From Oryzias latipes (Eukaryota > Chordata > Actinopteri > Beloniformes > Adrianichthyidae): 64,000 nt of DNA. Shown here in pieces: positions 1-18,678 of the stretch (positions are counted from its first letter, which is position 1; every line of letters starts with the position of its first letter). Where the stretch lies: NCBI RefSeq assembly GCF_002234675.1, contig NC_019864.2, positions 15,827,582-15,891,581 on the forward strand. Direction: 5' to 3'. The notes below the pieces were generated by a model. That model was not told the origin of the DNA and searched no databases. It saw only the letters and a program-made list of their open reading frames with translations. The position numbers were made by a program, and so were the translations under genes.

Positions 1-3000
1 TGGCCGTCGTCCTCCTCTTCCTCAGCTGGCGTGCTCTGGAGGGAGGGGGGCGGGTGCTTCTCCCGCTCGTGCAGGCCGATCTTCTCCTTGCTGCTCATAC
101 GAGAGATAGAGGTCCTGGAAGGGGTGGGGCCAAGGTGGGGTGGAACAACAGGTGGCATGCCGGGGAGCATCAGTGAGGGCAACCATTGCATGTGCAGCCA
201 ATTAGAGCGAGCATGCACCAATCAGCAGCAGCAGGTGAAACAGTGGGTCACAGTTTGTGGTGGCATGTGCGGCTTCTCACTCACATTAACAGATTATTGT
301 ATAAAACTCGTCAAAACGCCACTGTTTCTTTTCCCTATTTTGGTTTATATTTGCAATAGTCTGTGAGAAAATGACAGGAACTTGTTGAGTGTCGCACTAA
401 ACACAGCTCAGGTGGTTTTAATTTGACATAAAAAGGACATTATTTTAGTCAAAAGAACAATATTTTTCCCAAAATTCTACACACTTTTTTGCTTGATATT
501 TTCTACAATTTTTTAATTCTCTAATTCCAGGGGACAGAATCATTTGACGGGCAATGCTACCAGCAGCTGATCTTTTTAAAATATCTTTTATTTTAATTTT
601 TTTTAGATTAAATTACAAGGTTTACAATCTAAAAACAATAAGCATTTAAATTTTTTTTACAGGAGTACTGTAAATATAAATCACAATGTTGGCCAAATAG
701 AAGAAGGGACTTAATATTTCAGATGAATTTGGACTCATCAAAACAACTTTTAATCCCCGTTTTCTCAACAAACTATACGTCATTAACATTCATCAGTGTA
801 TCTTCTTAGCTGTCTTCTAGCCAGTAACTGCCCTGCAGCGTGTCTCAGAGTGTTGATACAGGCGTTAAAAACTTGCGAGACAAATATAAAGTTTCGATGA
901 ACTAAAAACGCAGGACTTGAATCATTTCTGCAGCTAGTTCCCTTGCCCCGCCCTCGTAATTCCTGACCAATAAGTGAAGAGATCTGTAGTCATGTGGTTT
1001 TGTTTATAAGCTTTAGTCTGGAACAGGAAAGTCCACTTTGAAGGCAGTCTGAATAAGGCAAGGATCAGAACCGGATCTGGACCAAATTAAGCGGACTGGG
1101 TCCAGACCAAATTGTTTTCCCAGTCAGAATACATCCCATGTTACTAAAACTAATAAAGCTGCACAAATTCCTGTAAAATTTTGTGAGCAGATTTATCTTT
1201 AACTTATTTATTTCTACTTTAATTCATATTTCAACACCTCGGGTCTCTTACATGCAACATTAAATTATGAAACAATTGGAATTTATAAAGTTTTTAGAAG
1301 CTTAAATATGGTGCATTAAAAGCCCTTGTGCAGATTTCAGCGTCATCGTCTTAGCCAACATCTGAGCTGAAACGGATTGATTCGTTCCTCATTGTGACAC
1401 TGAGACTGGGACTTTGGCCGCGTCAATCTGGTTCAACAAAGGTGGACAAAAGGGGAAACGGTTCAAAGGAATGCTGGGGCTGTTAACGTCACACCTGCAT
1501 GCAGACAACTGGAACAGGGGTTAATGGGATTCTGTGGAGGATGAGCACAGCGTGCACCCACACAAACACACTGGCACTGACCTGCGGGCGCGAACTGGTA
1601 CCATGGAGATCTGCGGACTGGTCTCAATAACAGGAGCCTGTTTCTCTTTCTCGCTGCGTAACTGAAGGGGAATATAAACAGACATAAACACTGAGAACAT
1701 TGGCTTCTGCGGCGCCGTAAATCATATCAGGTTTATCTAACCGGGTTAGGTAGTCGGGGAGGCCGTGTGAAGGCAGACTCACTGCGTTCTGTTTCTTCTG
1801 CAGCTCCTCCAGGGTGTCCACCAGGTTTTCATCCGCGACATCCAGAGGGGTCTGCCCCTACAAGGACATCAGCGAGGCCTTATCAGTTTGGATACAGGCT
1901 GCAGATTCAGAGATGGACCTGGTGTCAAGGCAGGGTTTTCTTGGCCTCACCACATTGTTGAGTGCTCCCATATCACACATGCTGTCAGCGAGCAGGCTGC
2001 ACACCTCCTCCTGTCCCCAGTGAGCTGCTGCATGTAGGGGCGTCCACCCATCCGTGTCCCTGCTGTCCACATCCACCCCACACTGCAAAAGAACCCTGGA
2101 GGCGGGGGAGCCAACAGGTGGAGGAAGACAAGAAGGAAGAGGCTTTGGTAGGACGCCATTGGAGGGAAAAACGGCACAAAAGCGGCACAAGTCTGCGCTC
2201 ATGCTCACTTGATGACTTCAATGTAGCCTTTGGCAGCGGCGACGTGCAGAGCCGTGGCCTTGGTGTTTGGGTGAGGAGTCAAGGTACCACCTCCTTCCAG
2301 CACCGCCATGGCATCCTGAAGCATGACCCTCTCCTCCTCTTTTCGGGCCTTGTCCACGTCGATTCCTGTGATGCAAACAAGGGGAAAAATTGAAAAAAAT
2401 ATATATCGCTTACCCTTAACAAACCCAAGAACAGTAGATATTATCAAAACATTTTACCAAAAACAAAACAATCACTATTTTTTGCTATGGAAATCATTTA
2501 AAAAAAGAAGAAATTGTAATGCTTGATGATTTGACAAGTCCTTCAAAGTAAAATCCAAAAAAAAACAACAACACCTGCATCTAAAACCACGATAAAAAGT
2601 TTGGATTTGTTACATTTTGTGTAAATGAAGATTTAAAAACGAAATAAAAAAGAAAAGATTTCAAGTTCTCCTGTTTGTCATTCATCAGACAAATCCTGAT
2701 GTTAAAAACAAAACAGGGATTTAATGCTACATATGTTACAAACTAAAACATTTTAGGCCCATTAAAAAACATATTTCTTTGGTTCCTCCTTTTCTGCTCT
2801 TTGAGCACAATCGTTTACACAAATGCTAATTTGCTAGATGCTACTCCATCCTATAGTACATTGGGACACGCAGACATGACTATTAGCATCAGAATGGAGA
2901 AAGGAAAGTGACATTTAAGCCAAATTCTACTTGTACTGTTGTGTAGCAGACTGATCAGACACTATTTAATCATTGGAGTTTAGAAGTCAAATATACTTTT

Positions 3001-6000
3001 AACATTGAGCATCAAAAAATGAAACTGATGCAGATCCAGAATTGTTTTTCTACATAATAAACAAATGGATCGATTATTTTTGCATTTCCTCAAAATCCAG
3101 GGCAAAATCCCACCTTGCTTCTTGATCTCGGCTTTAAGAAGCCTCTCCATGGCATCTTCTGTGGCCACATCCAGAGGAAGCTCTCCTTCGCTGTTTATGG
3201 CTCCCACATTGGCTCCCTGTTCTATCAGGTACCTTTCAAATAGAGAGATTCAGTCCTCATTCAAGCCACCGCCAAACAAAAAAAAAAAAACATGCAGATG
3301 CAGCACAGCTGTCAGCGCCGATCTTCAGGCCTGCTGCGCACGCTCAGCGCCACAGAAATAACCCTAGCGTGGCATGTGACGGAGCGCCGCCTGTCAGCAC
3401 TCACCTGGCGATCTGGATGAAGCCGCAGGAGGACGCGGCGTGCAGAGGAGTCCAGCCCTCGTTGTCCCCTCTGTTGATGTCGCTCCCGCTCTCCACCAGG
3501 AACTGCACCATCTCCGCATTTTCATCAATGCAGGCCTGAGACGAAGACAGACGGATCCATGCGGGGTTATTCTGACATGTTGATGTGTGGAAAACGCACA
3601 CCCTCACAAACAGACATTTCCATCCGAACGAGGGCCGTTTTATTGGAAAGTCTTGCAGGAAAAGTGGATGGAGGCAGCCGGCCTGAAACAATGACCACTG
3701 TGTTTGCTCGCTGTAATGACTTTCTGCTAAGTGGACTGCTGAAAGCCCTCAAGTGCTTTCCAAAACAGTCATTTTGTGGCGGGAGGGAAACACTGAATCC
3801 ATTTAGCAGCGTTTTGCTGTGGGGGAGCTCTCCTGAAGATCTCAGCATGATCCAAGTCAAGTCCCAAGATAACTTGCATGAGGCCCTCGTGAGATTTTAG
3901 TCCAAAATGCTGCTTTAATTCAACCTACGATGGATGAAAGGACAAACAGCAGACAACAAGATTTCTATGAACCGTTTAAGATGTTGTCTTCTGCAAAAAA
4001 CAGTCAGGTTTTAGATTTTACTTTAGACTCATTATTTGAGATAGCAAAAAAGCTGCAGGCCAACCAAACTCCAGCGTGTCCAAAAAATGTCCAAATAAAT
4101 CAAGTTTGAGTGAAATGTTCTTATTTATGGTGTTTATTGCTGCTAAAATGAAATTCAATGATGTCAGTCCTTCTGAAAACATAACGGTCGGGTTAGGCGA
4201 CCTTTATGATGATGCCACATCACGGTTCATCACGAGCTTGTCCTGCTTTATAGTCAAATACTATAAAGCAGGACATGCTGCAGGTTTAAAAAAAAAAAAA
4301 AAAAGCAGATAACAAATGACACAACAAAGATAATTGGTTGGACTAGGTTTAACTGAACCGGATTTAAACAGCTGCAGCACTGAATGTATGACATGAATCC
4401 AAGCGTTGACGCTCTGCATGCAGACACCATCACCGCTCCTCCTACCGGGTCTAAAACCGCGACTTTGTGTTCCAGCTGTTTGCTGTAAATAATAGTTCTT
4501 AAGGTGGAATTCCGTCTGCCGTTTTGCTGACCTGTTGAAACAGCTGATCCCACGTGAAAACCTCTTATCAGCCGCTTCACGGCTGCAGAGAAGCCGGTCG
4601 TTGAGGTGTCAAACTCCAACAGGCAAACAACAGGGACGCTGAATCTCATTTAACGCCATCTGTATTTATTATTTTAAATCAGAGCAAAAAAACAAAACCT
4701 CCAAAAATGAAAAATCAACGATTAGTTTTACCCTCAAAATGAAAACTTACAGTCAAACTGCATTTTAAATGAAGCTGCATGGATGTTGTAATCCCCCTAC
4801 ATGCATGTGTGCAGCAGTTAGCAGCACTACTACAGTCATGAAGATGCTTCTAGATGCTTGTTGTACATTTATTCAGCGCAGCGTTGTCTTTTTTCCAAAC
4901 AGATGTGAACATATTTGTATTTATGAGGCTGCAGCTGAAAGTTTTTCCAAAACGACGTTCCTTGTGGCATCATCTGCTCAAATGTTGACCTCCTGGGGTC
5001 ACCATACCAAAAGTCAAGGAGGGGGGCGGGGTCGTTAGGATTCATAGTGAGTGATGGATGTCTGCACCAAATTTTACAGCGATCCATCGCACAACCGCCA
5101 TTTCTTTAGAAACCACAAATATCACGCTGATGGTGAACCACCAAAGGCTCTCGCATCCACCCTCAGGGTGATCCGCGGATGTTTGGACAAAATTTCATAG
5201 CAATCCATCATGAAGGTTGCATGTGACAGTGAGAGTTTACGGCGGTGTAAACGGTGTATTTTCATTCATTACTGAAATCAGGAGCTTCCTCCCTGCGACT
5301 CGCTGATGGGATGATTGGTACCAAAGCCGCAAATGATAGAGGAGAAGCGGTTCCAACAGCTGCTCGCCGTGACGTTGCAGCCCCGAGCGTCGGCGCAGAA
5401 CCTCGCCCGTCGGGCACGACTTAAGCCGCCTAAGAGGCTTTGATTTGGGGCTAAATCAACTAATCACAAAGCCGAAACGAGCCTCCTCAGCTCCTCTCCA
5501 TGTGAGATAATTAGTCAGACAGCATGGTGGAGAAAACAAAGATGGTGGACGATGTGAGAGCTACAGATGATCGGTTGGAACGGGAGGAAAAAAAAGGATG
5601 GAAGGGGGTCCTCCAAGTCCAATGAATGAATGAACAGTGGGCTACTCTTGCCCCCCAGTTGGCTACGAAGGAGCACACACAGCCTCCTCGCAGCCTCCTT
5701 TGGCTGGGTCATCAAGTGAGTCATTGTGGAAATCGCCTTTGACAGCGACAGCTTGTGCCGTTTGAGGAATGTTTTCCATTTCCTCATCTGAAATCCCTCA
5801 AGTCCCCTCCATGGGGAACTAGGAAAGGAAAGGAGTTTAAAATAAAAAAAGTAAGAGGAAGAAGAGGGAGGAAGAGGAGGGTGCTGGGGAGAAGACAGAA
5901 AAGGCTTTGGATGAAGAGGGTGGAAAGTTTGTGGAGTGCGGGCCTATATTTAAATCAAGTCGCCGGGCAACAGATGAGCAACAGGGGAGGAGAGGACGGA

Positions 6001-7023
6001 GGGCAGGATGGGGGGGACCACACCGATCCTAAACATGGCTGTTTACACAAACCAGCAGAAACTTTTTACATCAGCAAAGGGAAAAAGCAGACCTGACCTG
6101 CTTCTTCTTCTTCTTTTTTTTTTTTCATTCTTAAAAGTGTGATCTGGTCTTGTGGAAGAACGGACAGGCGGTGAAGGAGGAAGTGCTGCATGACAGACAG
6201 AGGGCTGCTGTGACAGTGATGATGTCCAGACCTGAGTGTCATGACTGAGGAGGCAGGAGCTGCTCTGCAGAGGCTCGCGCTCCGGAGGGCACAGCAACGC
6301 AGCACGACACGATCAAATGATTGCTCCTTAAGATTGCATTAAAAGGGTCTGATTTGCAGGAAAGGGGGTGGGGGGCTTTCTGTCACAGGCTTACATGACA
6401 ACAGAGCAGATAAGGCGGCTATCCCGAGCTAAAAAAAAAAAAAGTGGACCAAGTTTTCCCCCTTTTACGCAGGCCAGAAATCCGGCCTGGATCTACTTTT
6501 CAAGAATACATCCAGAAACGATGAGTTCACTTTGGAAGCCGCTAGTGGTAAATGCTATGGAAGTGTTAGCCGGGTTTAGGAGGGTTTAGTGCGTTTTACC
6601 TAACGGGATTGGACGGTGACTCCTGGCTGCGAGGATCATGAACGGATCAACGCCGCCGTTCGATAGGTGGGCGACGTTTGTCCGCGCGGCGGAGGCAAGC
6701 GAACAAAAAGTCTGCTTCAAACACACAGAAAGTTCAAACCCCCCCACCTGATGAAGCGCTGTCAGTCCGTCTACGTTGGCGTGGTTGATGTCAGCTCCCT
6801 GTCGGAGCAGCGCCGCCACCTCCTCCCGGTCTCCGGCGGAGCAGGCGGCCATAAACACAGCTCCCTGTGCGAACTGTACTTTCGCCCGCCGCGTCCCGGA
6901 ACCCCCCGACATTTCCCGGCCCTCCGACACCGTCTGGTCCGTCTCCGAGCCCAGCCACCGCTGCAACTGATCCTGCCGTCGCTGCTTGGCAGCTTCGGAC
7001 CGGGAATGGTCAGTGGCCGCCAT
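1..7023 (-). CDS. ppp1r12c: Myosin phosphatase targeting subunit, PPP1R12C-like (5' part, gene cut by window edge)
   Basis: Regulatory subunit that targets protein phosphatase 1 to myosin and the actin cytoskeleton. Eight coding exons are visible: 7023-6748, 3535-3405, 3232-3114, 2365-2209, 2095-1951, 1857-1783, 1661-1582 and 114-1 (continues off the window). All junctions are GT-AG and the phases join into one frame of about 365 residues. Exon 1 carries the PP1-docking RVxF-type motif KVQF (residues 48-51), followed by ankyrin repeats with the family hallmarks DGLTALHQ, NEGWTPLHAA, ALHVAAAKGY and DGWTPLHAAAHWG, then EELQKKQN. The start is the ATG at 7023, which gives the usual N-terminus just before the motif. 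The sequence after the ankyrin block (SRMSSKEKI, then a basic/proline-rich and acidic stretch) resembles PPP1R12C more than the A or B paralogues. Family membership is firm; the C assignment is likely but rests on that tail alone. Confidence 0.9.
115..1581 (-). other. ppp1r12c intron between coding exons 7 and 8
   Basis: AT-rich intron with a good acceptor (polypyrimidine tract then TTCCAG) next to position 114 and a GTCAGT donor at 1581-1576. I see no other gene or named repeat in it. Confidence 0.7.
4239..4275. repeat. Perfect 15-bp inverted repeat with 7-nt loop
   Basis: Left arm 4239-4253 (TGTCCTGCTTTATAG) is exactly complementary to right arm 4261-4275 (CTATAAAGCAGGACA), with loop TCAAATA. 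It lies in ppp1r12c intron 1. It could fold as a small hairpin, but no function is implied by the sequence. Confidence 0.85.
4960..5225 (+). repeat. Old interspersed repeat (teleost type)
   Basis: Two related blocks (about 4985-5090 and 5126-5215) share the pattern of a TGGATGT or CGGATGTTTGGA segment followed by ACCAAATTTTACAGCGATCC or ACAAAATTTCATAGCAATCC. This phrase recurs as a dispersed repeat in many fish genomes. The boundaries and family name are uncertain. Confidence 0.45.
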
Positions 7024-7384
7024 CTTCCCTGGTCTGTCCCGGACAGATTCAGCTCATGGTACGAGGACGAGAGCGGGGCTGGGAATGAGCATCCCTGGGC
7101 TGCGCCCCCTGGTGGAAAGACTTGGGAAAAGAAGACGTAACTTCTGCTAAACGTCCCAGAGTGGTCGTCACACGGTGCCTTCAGGTGCGGCTCGGAAATT
7201 TTAATGTTGAACCTTTAGATAATAACGTGTTTGTTTTAAGCAACCAGAACCGAACACAGACAATGTGTCTGACTTTCATAAGCAAGGGTAAGGCAAATTA
7301 TTTTGCTTATCTTTCTGAGCATCACATTTATTGCACTAGAGCAAATGCAAACTTAACTGTACAAGGTGTGCACTACCTCTCCCT

Positions 7385-7425
7385 GATAACAGGTGGGATA
7401 GGCTCCAGCCCCTCTGTGACTCTAA
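7385..7425 (+). repeat. SINE/LINE tail fragment
   Basis: The short phrase GGTGGGATAGGCTCCAGCCC, followed by CTGTGACTC, is the conserved tail of a common fish retroposon family also seen at 20983-21296. Only the tail is present. Confidence 0.55.
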
Positions 7426-7544
7426 ACAGAACACGAATAACTGGTTATACGTTTTATGGTCAAACCAGGCTGGTTTTTAAATCTTTGGATGGTTTAGCTT
7501 TAGCACCAAGATAAGTGATTGACCTCCTGACCCAATGTAAACCA

Positions 7545-7745
7545 TCCAGACCTCTTCTGTGATCTGGATCAGGTCTTTTGTCAGTTCCCAGAGTCAGAAA
7601 CTAAACATGGAGAAGCTGCATTCAGCTTCTATGCTCAACATGTTTGGAACAGACTTTGAGAAAACCTTGGATCATCTGAAACACTCAGTTTATTTAATTC
7701 CAGGTTAAAGACCCACCTGTTCTCAGCTGCATTTCATTAAGGTTT
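7545..7745 (+). mobile_element. Degenerate LINE 3' fragment, L2/CR1-like
   Basis: In broken frames on the plus strand this reads like the C-terminal end of an L2-type reverse transcriptase. It matches the familiar pattern VPR-x-R, then KHGEAAFSFYA, then a tryptophan-asparagine block and a SRLKT segment, interrupted by stops and frame changes. It is a fossil fragment without coding potential. Confidence 0.5.
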
Positions 7746-8140
7746 ATCCCGAAATTTACATCCACATAGTTACTTTAAGCTTACTTTAAATTCAGTTCAT
7801 TTGAACCTCCTTTAAATACCTTTTTAATGATTTAATATTTCTTTTAAATGTTACTTTTAATGTTTTAGGCTAAACAAATAAACATGCCTTGCCCTAAATC
7901 AACACAACCTGCACGGTGTGTGTGAGTGCAATACAGTAATTAAAAAAATGAAAACCTAAAACATCAAAATATGCAACATTATCTCCTTCATCTACAATAA
8001 CATTTTGGCAAAGTATGTGTACTATTTTTTCTCTTTTAGTTTACTTCTCTAAGCAAGTCACATTATTACCAGCTATCAAGACAATTCTTCCAGTAACTTT
8101 AGAAAAGAAAAAAAGCTTCATCACTCATCATCAGTATTGG

Positions 8141-8999
8141 TTTATTTCATGTTCACAAACATTTTTCTGGCATTTTCAACATTATACATTACATGTAAAT
8201 GACTGCTTTGAAGATCTACACACAACACGATGGCTGATTAAAAAAATGAAAACATGACAGGAAGTTCAAAGAAAGTACTTTGACAGTTAGGTCAGAACCT
8301 AAGAACATAAAGTGCAACTCAGATAAAAAGGACTTGACTAAGTCATTTGCATGCTGATATGTTTTGTAGGTAGTAAAGAATTTGTCAATCAAGATGACCA
8401 GAAAAAAATTGCTAAATTATGTTGCATTTGACACATATTCACAAAGTTGCTTGCATTATATTAGCAACAAAGATCTCACAGAGTGAGGGTTCCCCCCCCC
8501 CCCCCCCCCCCCACAAAAGGTGCATTGAAGCTTGCTTCACATTAACGGAGTAACAACTTGTAACAAAGCACCTACACTGGTTTCCATTTGGCTCTGTGCT
8601 TCCTGTGAGCCTGAAGTGACTAGAGGCAGGAAAACGCTGGTGCACTCCCGGTCTGACCACATTCCACTAAAAACATAAACACTTGTCCTGTTATCATTGT
8701 TTTACTTCAAATCCACTTCTTTTTTTATTTTTTACATCCTGCCATTCAAGTCTGAACAGGGGTGAGTACACATGTAAAGTAAATGACACCCAGCAGTTGT
8801 ACTACAAACTGCTAGACTGCACTTGAGAATGAGACTTTCTTTTCGTGGTCAGGCAAAACTGTGTGAAAATCTTCAATGATTGTTCACAAACACTGTAAAG
8901 TGGCTGATCAGATCGCACATGTACATTTCTTTAAGGACACATCATAAAAGAGCATTCCCATCCTTCTGGATCTAGAATGAGTACATCTGCAGCGAAGGC
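8141..8999 (-). other. pnpla2: Probable pnpla2 3' UTR
   Basis: Sequence immediately downstream of the pnpla2 stop (9002-9000) on the minus strand. The first convincing polyadenylation hexamer read on the minus strand is AATAAA at 8146-8141, which would give a 3' UTR of about 0.85 kb. The UTR would contain a 21-base G run (C run on the plus strand at 8492-8512). The end point is inferred from the hexamer only. Confidence 0.45.
8492..8512. repeat. Poly-C/poly-G tract, 21 bp
   Basis: Uninterrupted run of 21 C on the plus strand. If the pnpla2 3' UTR extends this far, the mRNA carries G21. Homopolymers of this length are also prone to assembly length error. Confidence 0.9.
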
Positions 9000-15384
<6,385 letters not shown>

Positions 15385-18300
15385 GCCGGCACCGAGAAAG
15401 ATTAAGCTCACGGCGACAGAACGCTACAAACTCGGTAAAAACCGAGACGATCCAAGTTAAACAAGGTCCAACAGCATGCCTTCAAAACGGTGCACGCCTT
15501 GGTCGGTGAAGCTTATTTAGCGTTTTATAATACCGGACTTTGCCTAGGAATTTCTAGCTTACAACAACAAATCGACGGCGTTTTTTCATTAAAGGCAACG
15601 ATTGCATTTAATGAAATGAAAATAAATACCAAAATAAAACTTTAGAGAAAACTAAAGAAAAACCAGGCAAGTATTAGACTGTTATTACATACGTAGTAAA
15701 CTTTTTAGACTTGTTATTTTGCACTTTGCTGCGTATATTGGGAGGAGGTCGCACAGAGAATACTTTTATCCAATCAGAGGCGACCTGGTCCAAGACTTCG
15801 ACCAATCAAAATTGGAATAGGTGACAACCTGACCAATCACAGCCCGCGTCGCACAGAAACGTTCCAACAACTGTCAAATGTTTGTCCCAAGACAGAACGC
15901 GGTGTATCATTGTGTTCTTGCTCAATTTAACCACATGTTTGGAATCATACTTTGGTTGGGAGGGAACCCCACGGGAGATGGGATTTTTTCTTCTTCTTGG
16001 GATTGTTTGTTATAATAAATGTCATTATGTCACTGGGAAGAAAGTGCATTGATTTCCCCCTGGGCATAGGCCGCTGTAAAAGATCTGTCTTTTGCTTTCA
16101 GATCGATGACAGCTGAAACAACGATAGTGTTTTATCTGAGCTGTTTTTATGAAGCAGAGCTAAGAAAGGAGATTGTAAAAGACGTTCATTGAGAAAAATG
16201 GTATTTAGAGGCGCAAAGTCCTCACAGAAAAACAATAAAAGTGTTGGTAATGACGAAACTGTGAAGAAACATCCCTCTACAGTGGGCCTATCACTTTTGT
16301 GTTCCTTCCCTGAATAAACTATTCATAGAATTAGGAAACAAACAGATCAGGGATACTGGGAAAGGTTATGGTAAGAACACTGAGAGTTTCTTTGGAGCAT
16401 ATCTTGTTATGAAACATCCAATCCAAATTTATTATGATTATTATTACAACACTTTTTTATACAGATTATACAGTACAAAGTCCTGTACATCCAGAAAGAT
16501 AATAAATAATATGCATATAGGCAGAAATCCAACAATCACATCAAATAAAACCAACAAAAAACCCCAAAGCTGTTTCACAAAAAATACTTTCATACTTTCA
16601 CATCTATGCTATACACATATAGAATAGACGTTAGAATAATAAATATGATAAATCACAACATTTGTTTCTCATTTTTAGTGAGGTGTTGCCACACAAATCA
16701 CCTTATTGGTTCACACTAAGGTAATAAAAAAGACAAAAATATATATATATATATTTTAAACGTAGCAAACCCTTAGATTAGTTTATTTTGGATATTTAAC
16801 AAATGGAATGATGAGGGTTAAAAACATGTCTGCAATTTTTTTTAGAAAAAGGTGATTTTCTGTCTTTTGGACAAATTCAAGATATATTTAGAATATCACA
16901 CCAAGATTTTTTAGGTTTTCTCCAGAACTTTGTTCGGACCTCTCTTTCTTTCCCAGGTAACCAACCAATCCTACACCCAGTAGAATTCTTTCTTCTCAAC
17001 TTGAATAAAAATGCCTCCTCCAAGAAGAAATTCCTTTCTCTCTGCTCTGCTATGGCATCGAACCCTCTCACAAGTGAGAAATCTGGGTATCGTTGGGAGG
17101 CAGATTTGGGGATTGAACTTGATGTTGAAACTTGGTCAAATGCTTTTGTGTGTACAAAAAAAACATTTACATGTAACAAACTCAGGGAAAACCAATACTG
17201 AATTTTACACAAGACCCAATATACTCCACAGGTTTTAGGATTCAACCACAACGCTCATCTCTCTGTATAAAGTGTAAAAACACTGTAGGAACTTGCTATC
17301 ACTGTGTTTGGCAGTGTCAGTTGATCTCCAGATTTTGGCAAACTGTTGCTACAGGGATCCGCTCAATTTTTTCGTAAATCTTTTGCCCTGGACCCTACTT
17401 TGTTTCTTTTAGGCCAGTCAGGAAGGTTGCCTGTGTTACCTGGAAGTATGAGGTTGATCCAAAAACCTTTACACCTGCCTAGGAGATGTATACTGCTACA
17501 ATGGATACAAGTGAAACCTCCATCCGTTACTCAATGGAAAGTTTGTCCGATGGAACGACTCAGTGCCCGGTTAAAGGGTAACTCCGACATTTTTCTACAA
17601 GACGTGGCAGCCTTATCTGGATCACCTCGAGAAATAGCTGATATACTTTGTTAAAGGAGGCTCACATTTTGTATTTCAAAGTAATAAGTGTTTTAAGAAA
17701 ATATCTCAACATGTTATTCTAACCTAGATTTTGTGTGAACCTTTAACTAGTTAGATATCTGCTGTGCTGTGCTGGTTTGTGTTGTGTTCTTTTCTTACAA
17801 AGATAACAAAGTACAATTTAAAAAAAAAGATTAAAAAAATTACAGATGATATTTGAATATAACTTAAACCAGATCAAACCTACTGTTAGAGGAGGGCAGA
17901 AATAATTTATCCAGATTAGGTAAAGGATGGTTACTGACACTTATTTATCTAGAAAATAGACATGACACACTCTATTTACCAGGTTCTTAAATGATTAGAC
18001 CAAAATATACATTTAGTTTCATATATAGAGGGACATTTGTATTAATTTAGATAATAAAACTTTTATTTAAAAAAAAAACAAGGCCTCACATTTTAAACAG
18101 TGATGACATTATTGTCACACAGCTAACATTTGTAACCAACAACGCCATCTAGTGTCCGTGTTGAGACAATGCCGCACACGTTTTCAAGTTGACAATGATG
18201 TCCCGCCCAGCGTTGAAACTTTGGCGGTGCCTTCACCGTGACGCTTGTTTTTGTTAGACACTGAACAAAAAGAGGGGCGGGACTTTCTCTCCACGCCATT

Positions 18301-18678
18301 TGTGTCGTGTGCAAACACCCGCCCCTCGCCAACCGGTAGACGCAGGAAATCTAAACGAACCTATAACTGTGACGTAATACCTCTACTTCAAAATCACTTG
18401 TTTCATCCGGAAGCTGTGTTTTTCGCTAGCTATGTAACTTTTTCGACAGTTGGTAAGCAAAAGAAAGAATGTAGCATGAAATAAAATGTAGTTCTAGTGT
18501 TGGCTTTAAAAAAAAGGCACATTCATTCCGTGGCTGGCTGAAAACGTATGTCGGTAACGGTTACCAGTTATCTTTGTTGCCACAGATTTGACATCTTTTC
18601 ATCTGACGCACTAATGTAAACTTGAAAAGGACTTGTCAGTCGGCTTATTACTGTTGTCAAAATGTGTGAACTGTATTG
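15385..18678. other. Intergenic region between divergent pnpla2 and pidd1
   Basis: The two genes are divergently transcribed from this 3.3-kb region. The pnpla2-side promoter should lie about 15400-15900 (CpGs, a CCAAT-type ATTGG and two CCAATCA boxes at about 15770-15840). The pidd1-side promoter should lie about 18150-18500 (CpG-richer). Between them are an L1-type fragment and AT-rich DNA. No exon resembling rplp2, the gene found here in human, was seen. Confidence 0.6.
16930..17655 (+). mobile_element. L1-type LINE fragment (C-terminal ORF2 region)
   Basis: The plus strand codes, in two frames separated by stops, for the C-terminal tail of an L1/Tx1-type ORF2. It includes WEADLGIELDVETWSNAF, an ILHKTQYTP-like phrase, CIKCKNTVGTCYHCVWQC (a Cys-His cluster) and a final ORF (17346-17654) with FALDPTLFLLGQ. 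The 5' part and a poly-A tail were not recognised. It is a truncated, inactive insertion between two genes. Confidence 0.75.

Larger units (their letters stand above)
3536..6747 (-). other. ppp1r12c first coding intron
   Basis: Intron 1 of about 3.2 kb. It contains a perfect short inverted repeat near 4240, an old interspersed repeat near 4960-5225, a CpG-richer patch near 5330-5430 and purine-rich stretches near 5820-6020. No exon could be supported. Confidence 0.6.
7024..8140. other. Intergenic: ppp1r12c upstream region and repeat fragments
   Basis: Just upstream of the ppp1r12c ATG (about 7024-7140) the DNA is GC-richer and probably holds its promoter and 5' UTR. The rest holds repeat fragments (listed separately) and AT-rich sequence up to the presumed 3' end of pnpla2. 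No TATA box or start site could be fixed by eye. Confidence 0.5.

Noticed and set aside
15385..15411. Nine-residue N-terminal extension of ATGL
   Set aside because: The upstream in-frame codon is GTG; the ATG at 15384 gives the canonical MFP start and catalytic Ser47 numbering.
17346..17654. 102-codon ORF with a good Met start
   Set aside because: It is the C-terminal remnant of an L1-type ORF2, continuous with upstream LINE homology in another frame, not a host gene.
18676..18678. Start of pidd1 one codon earlier
   Set aside because: The codon is TTG; the first ATG is at 18679.
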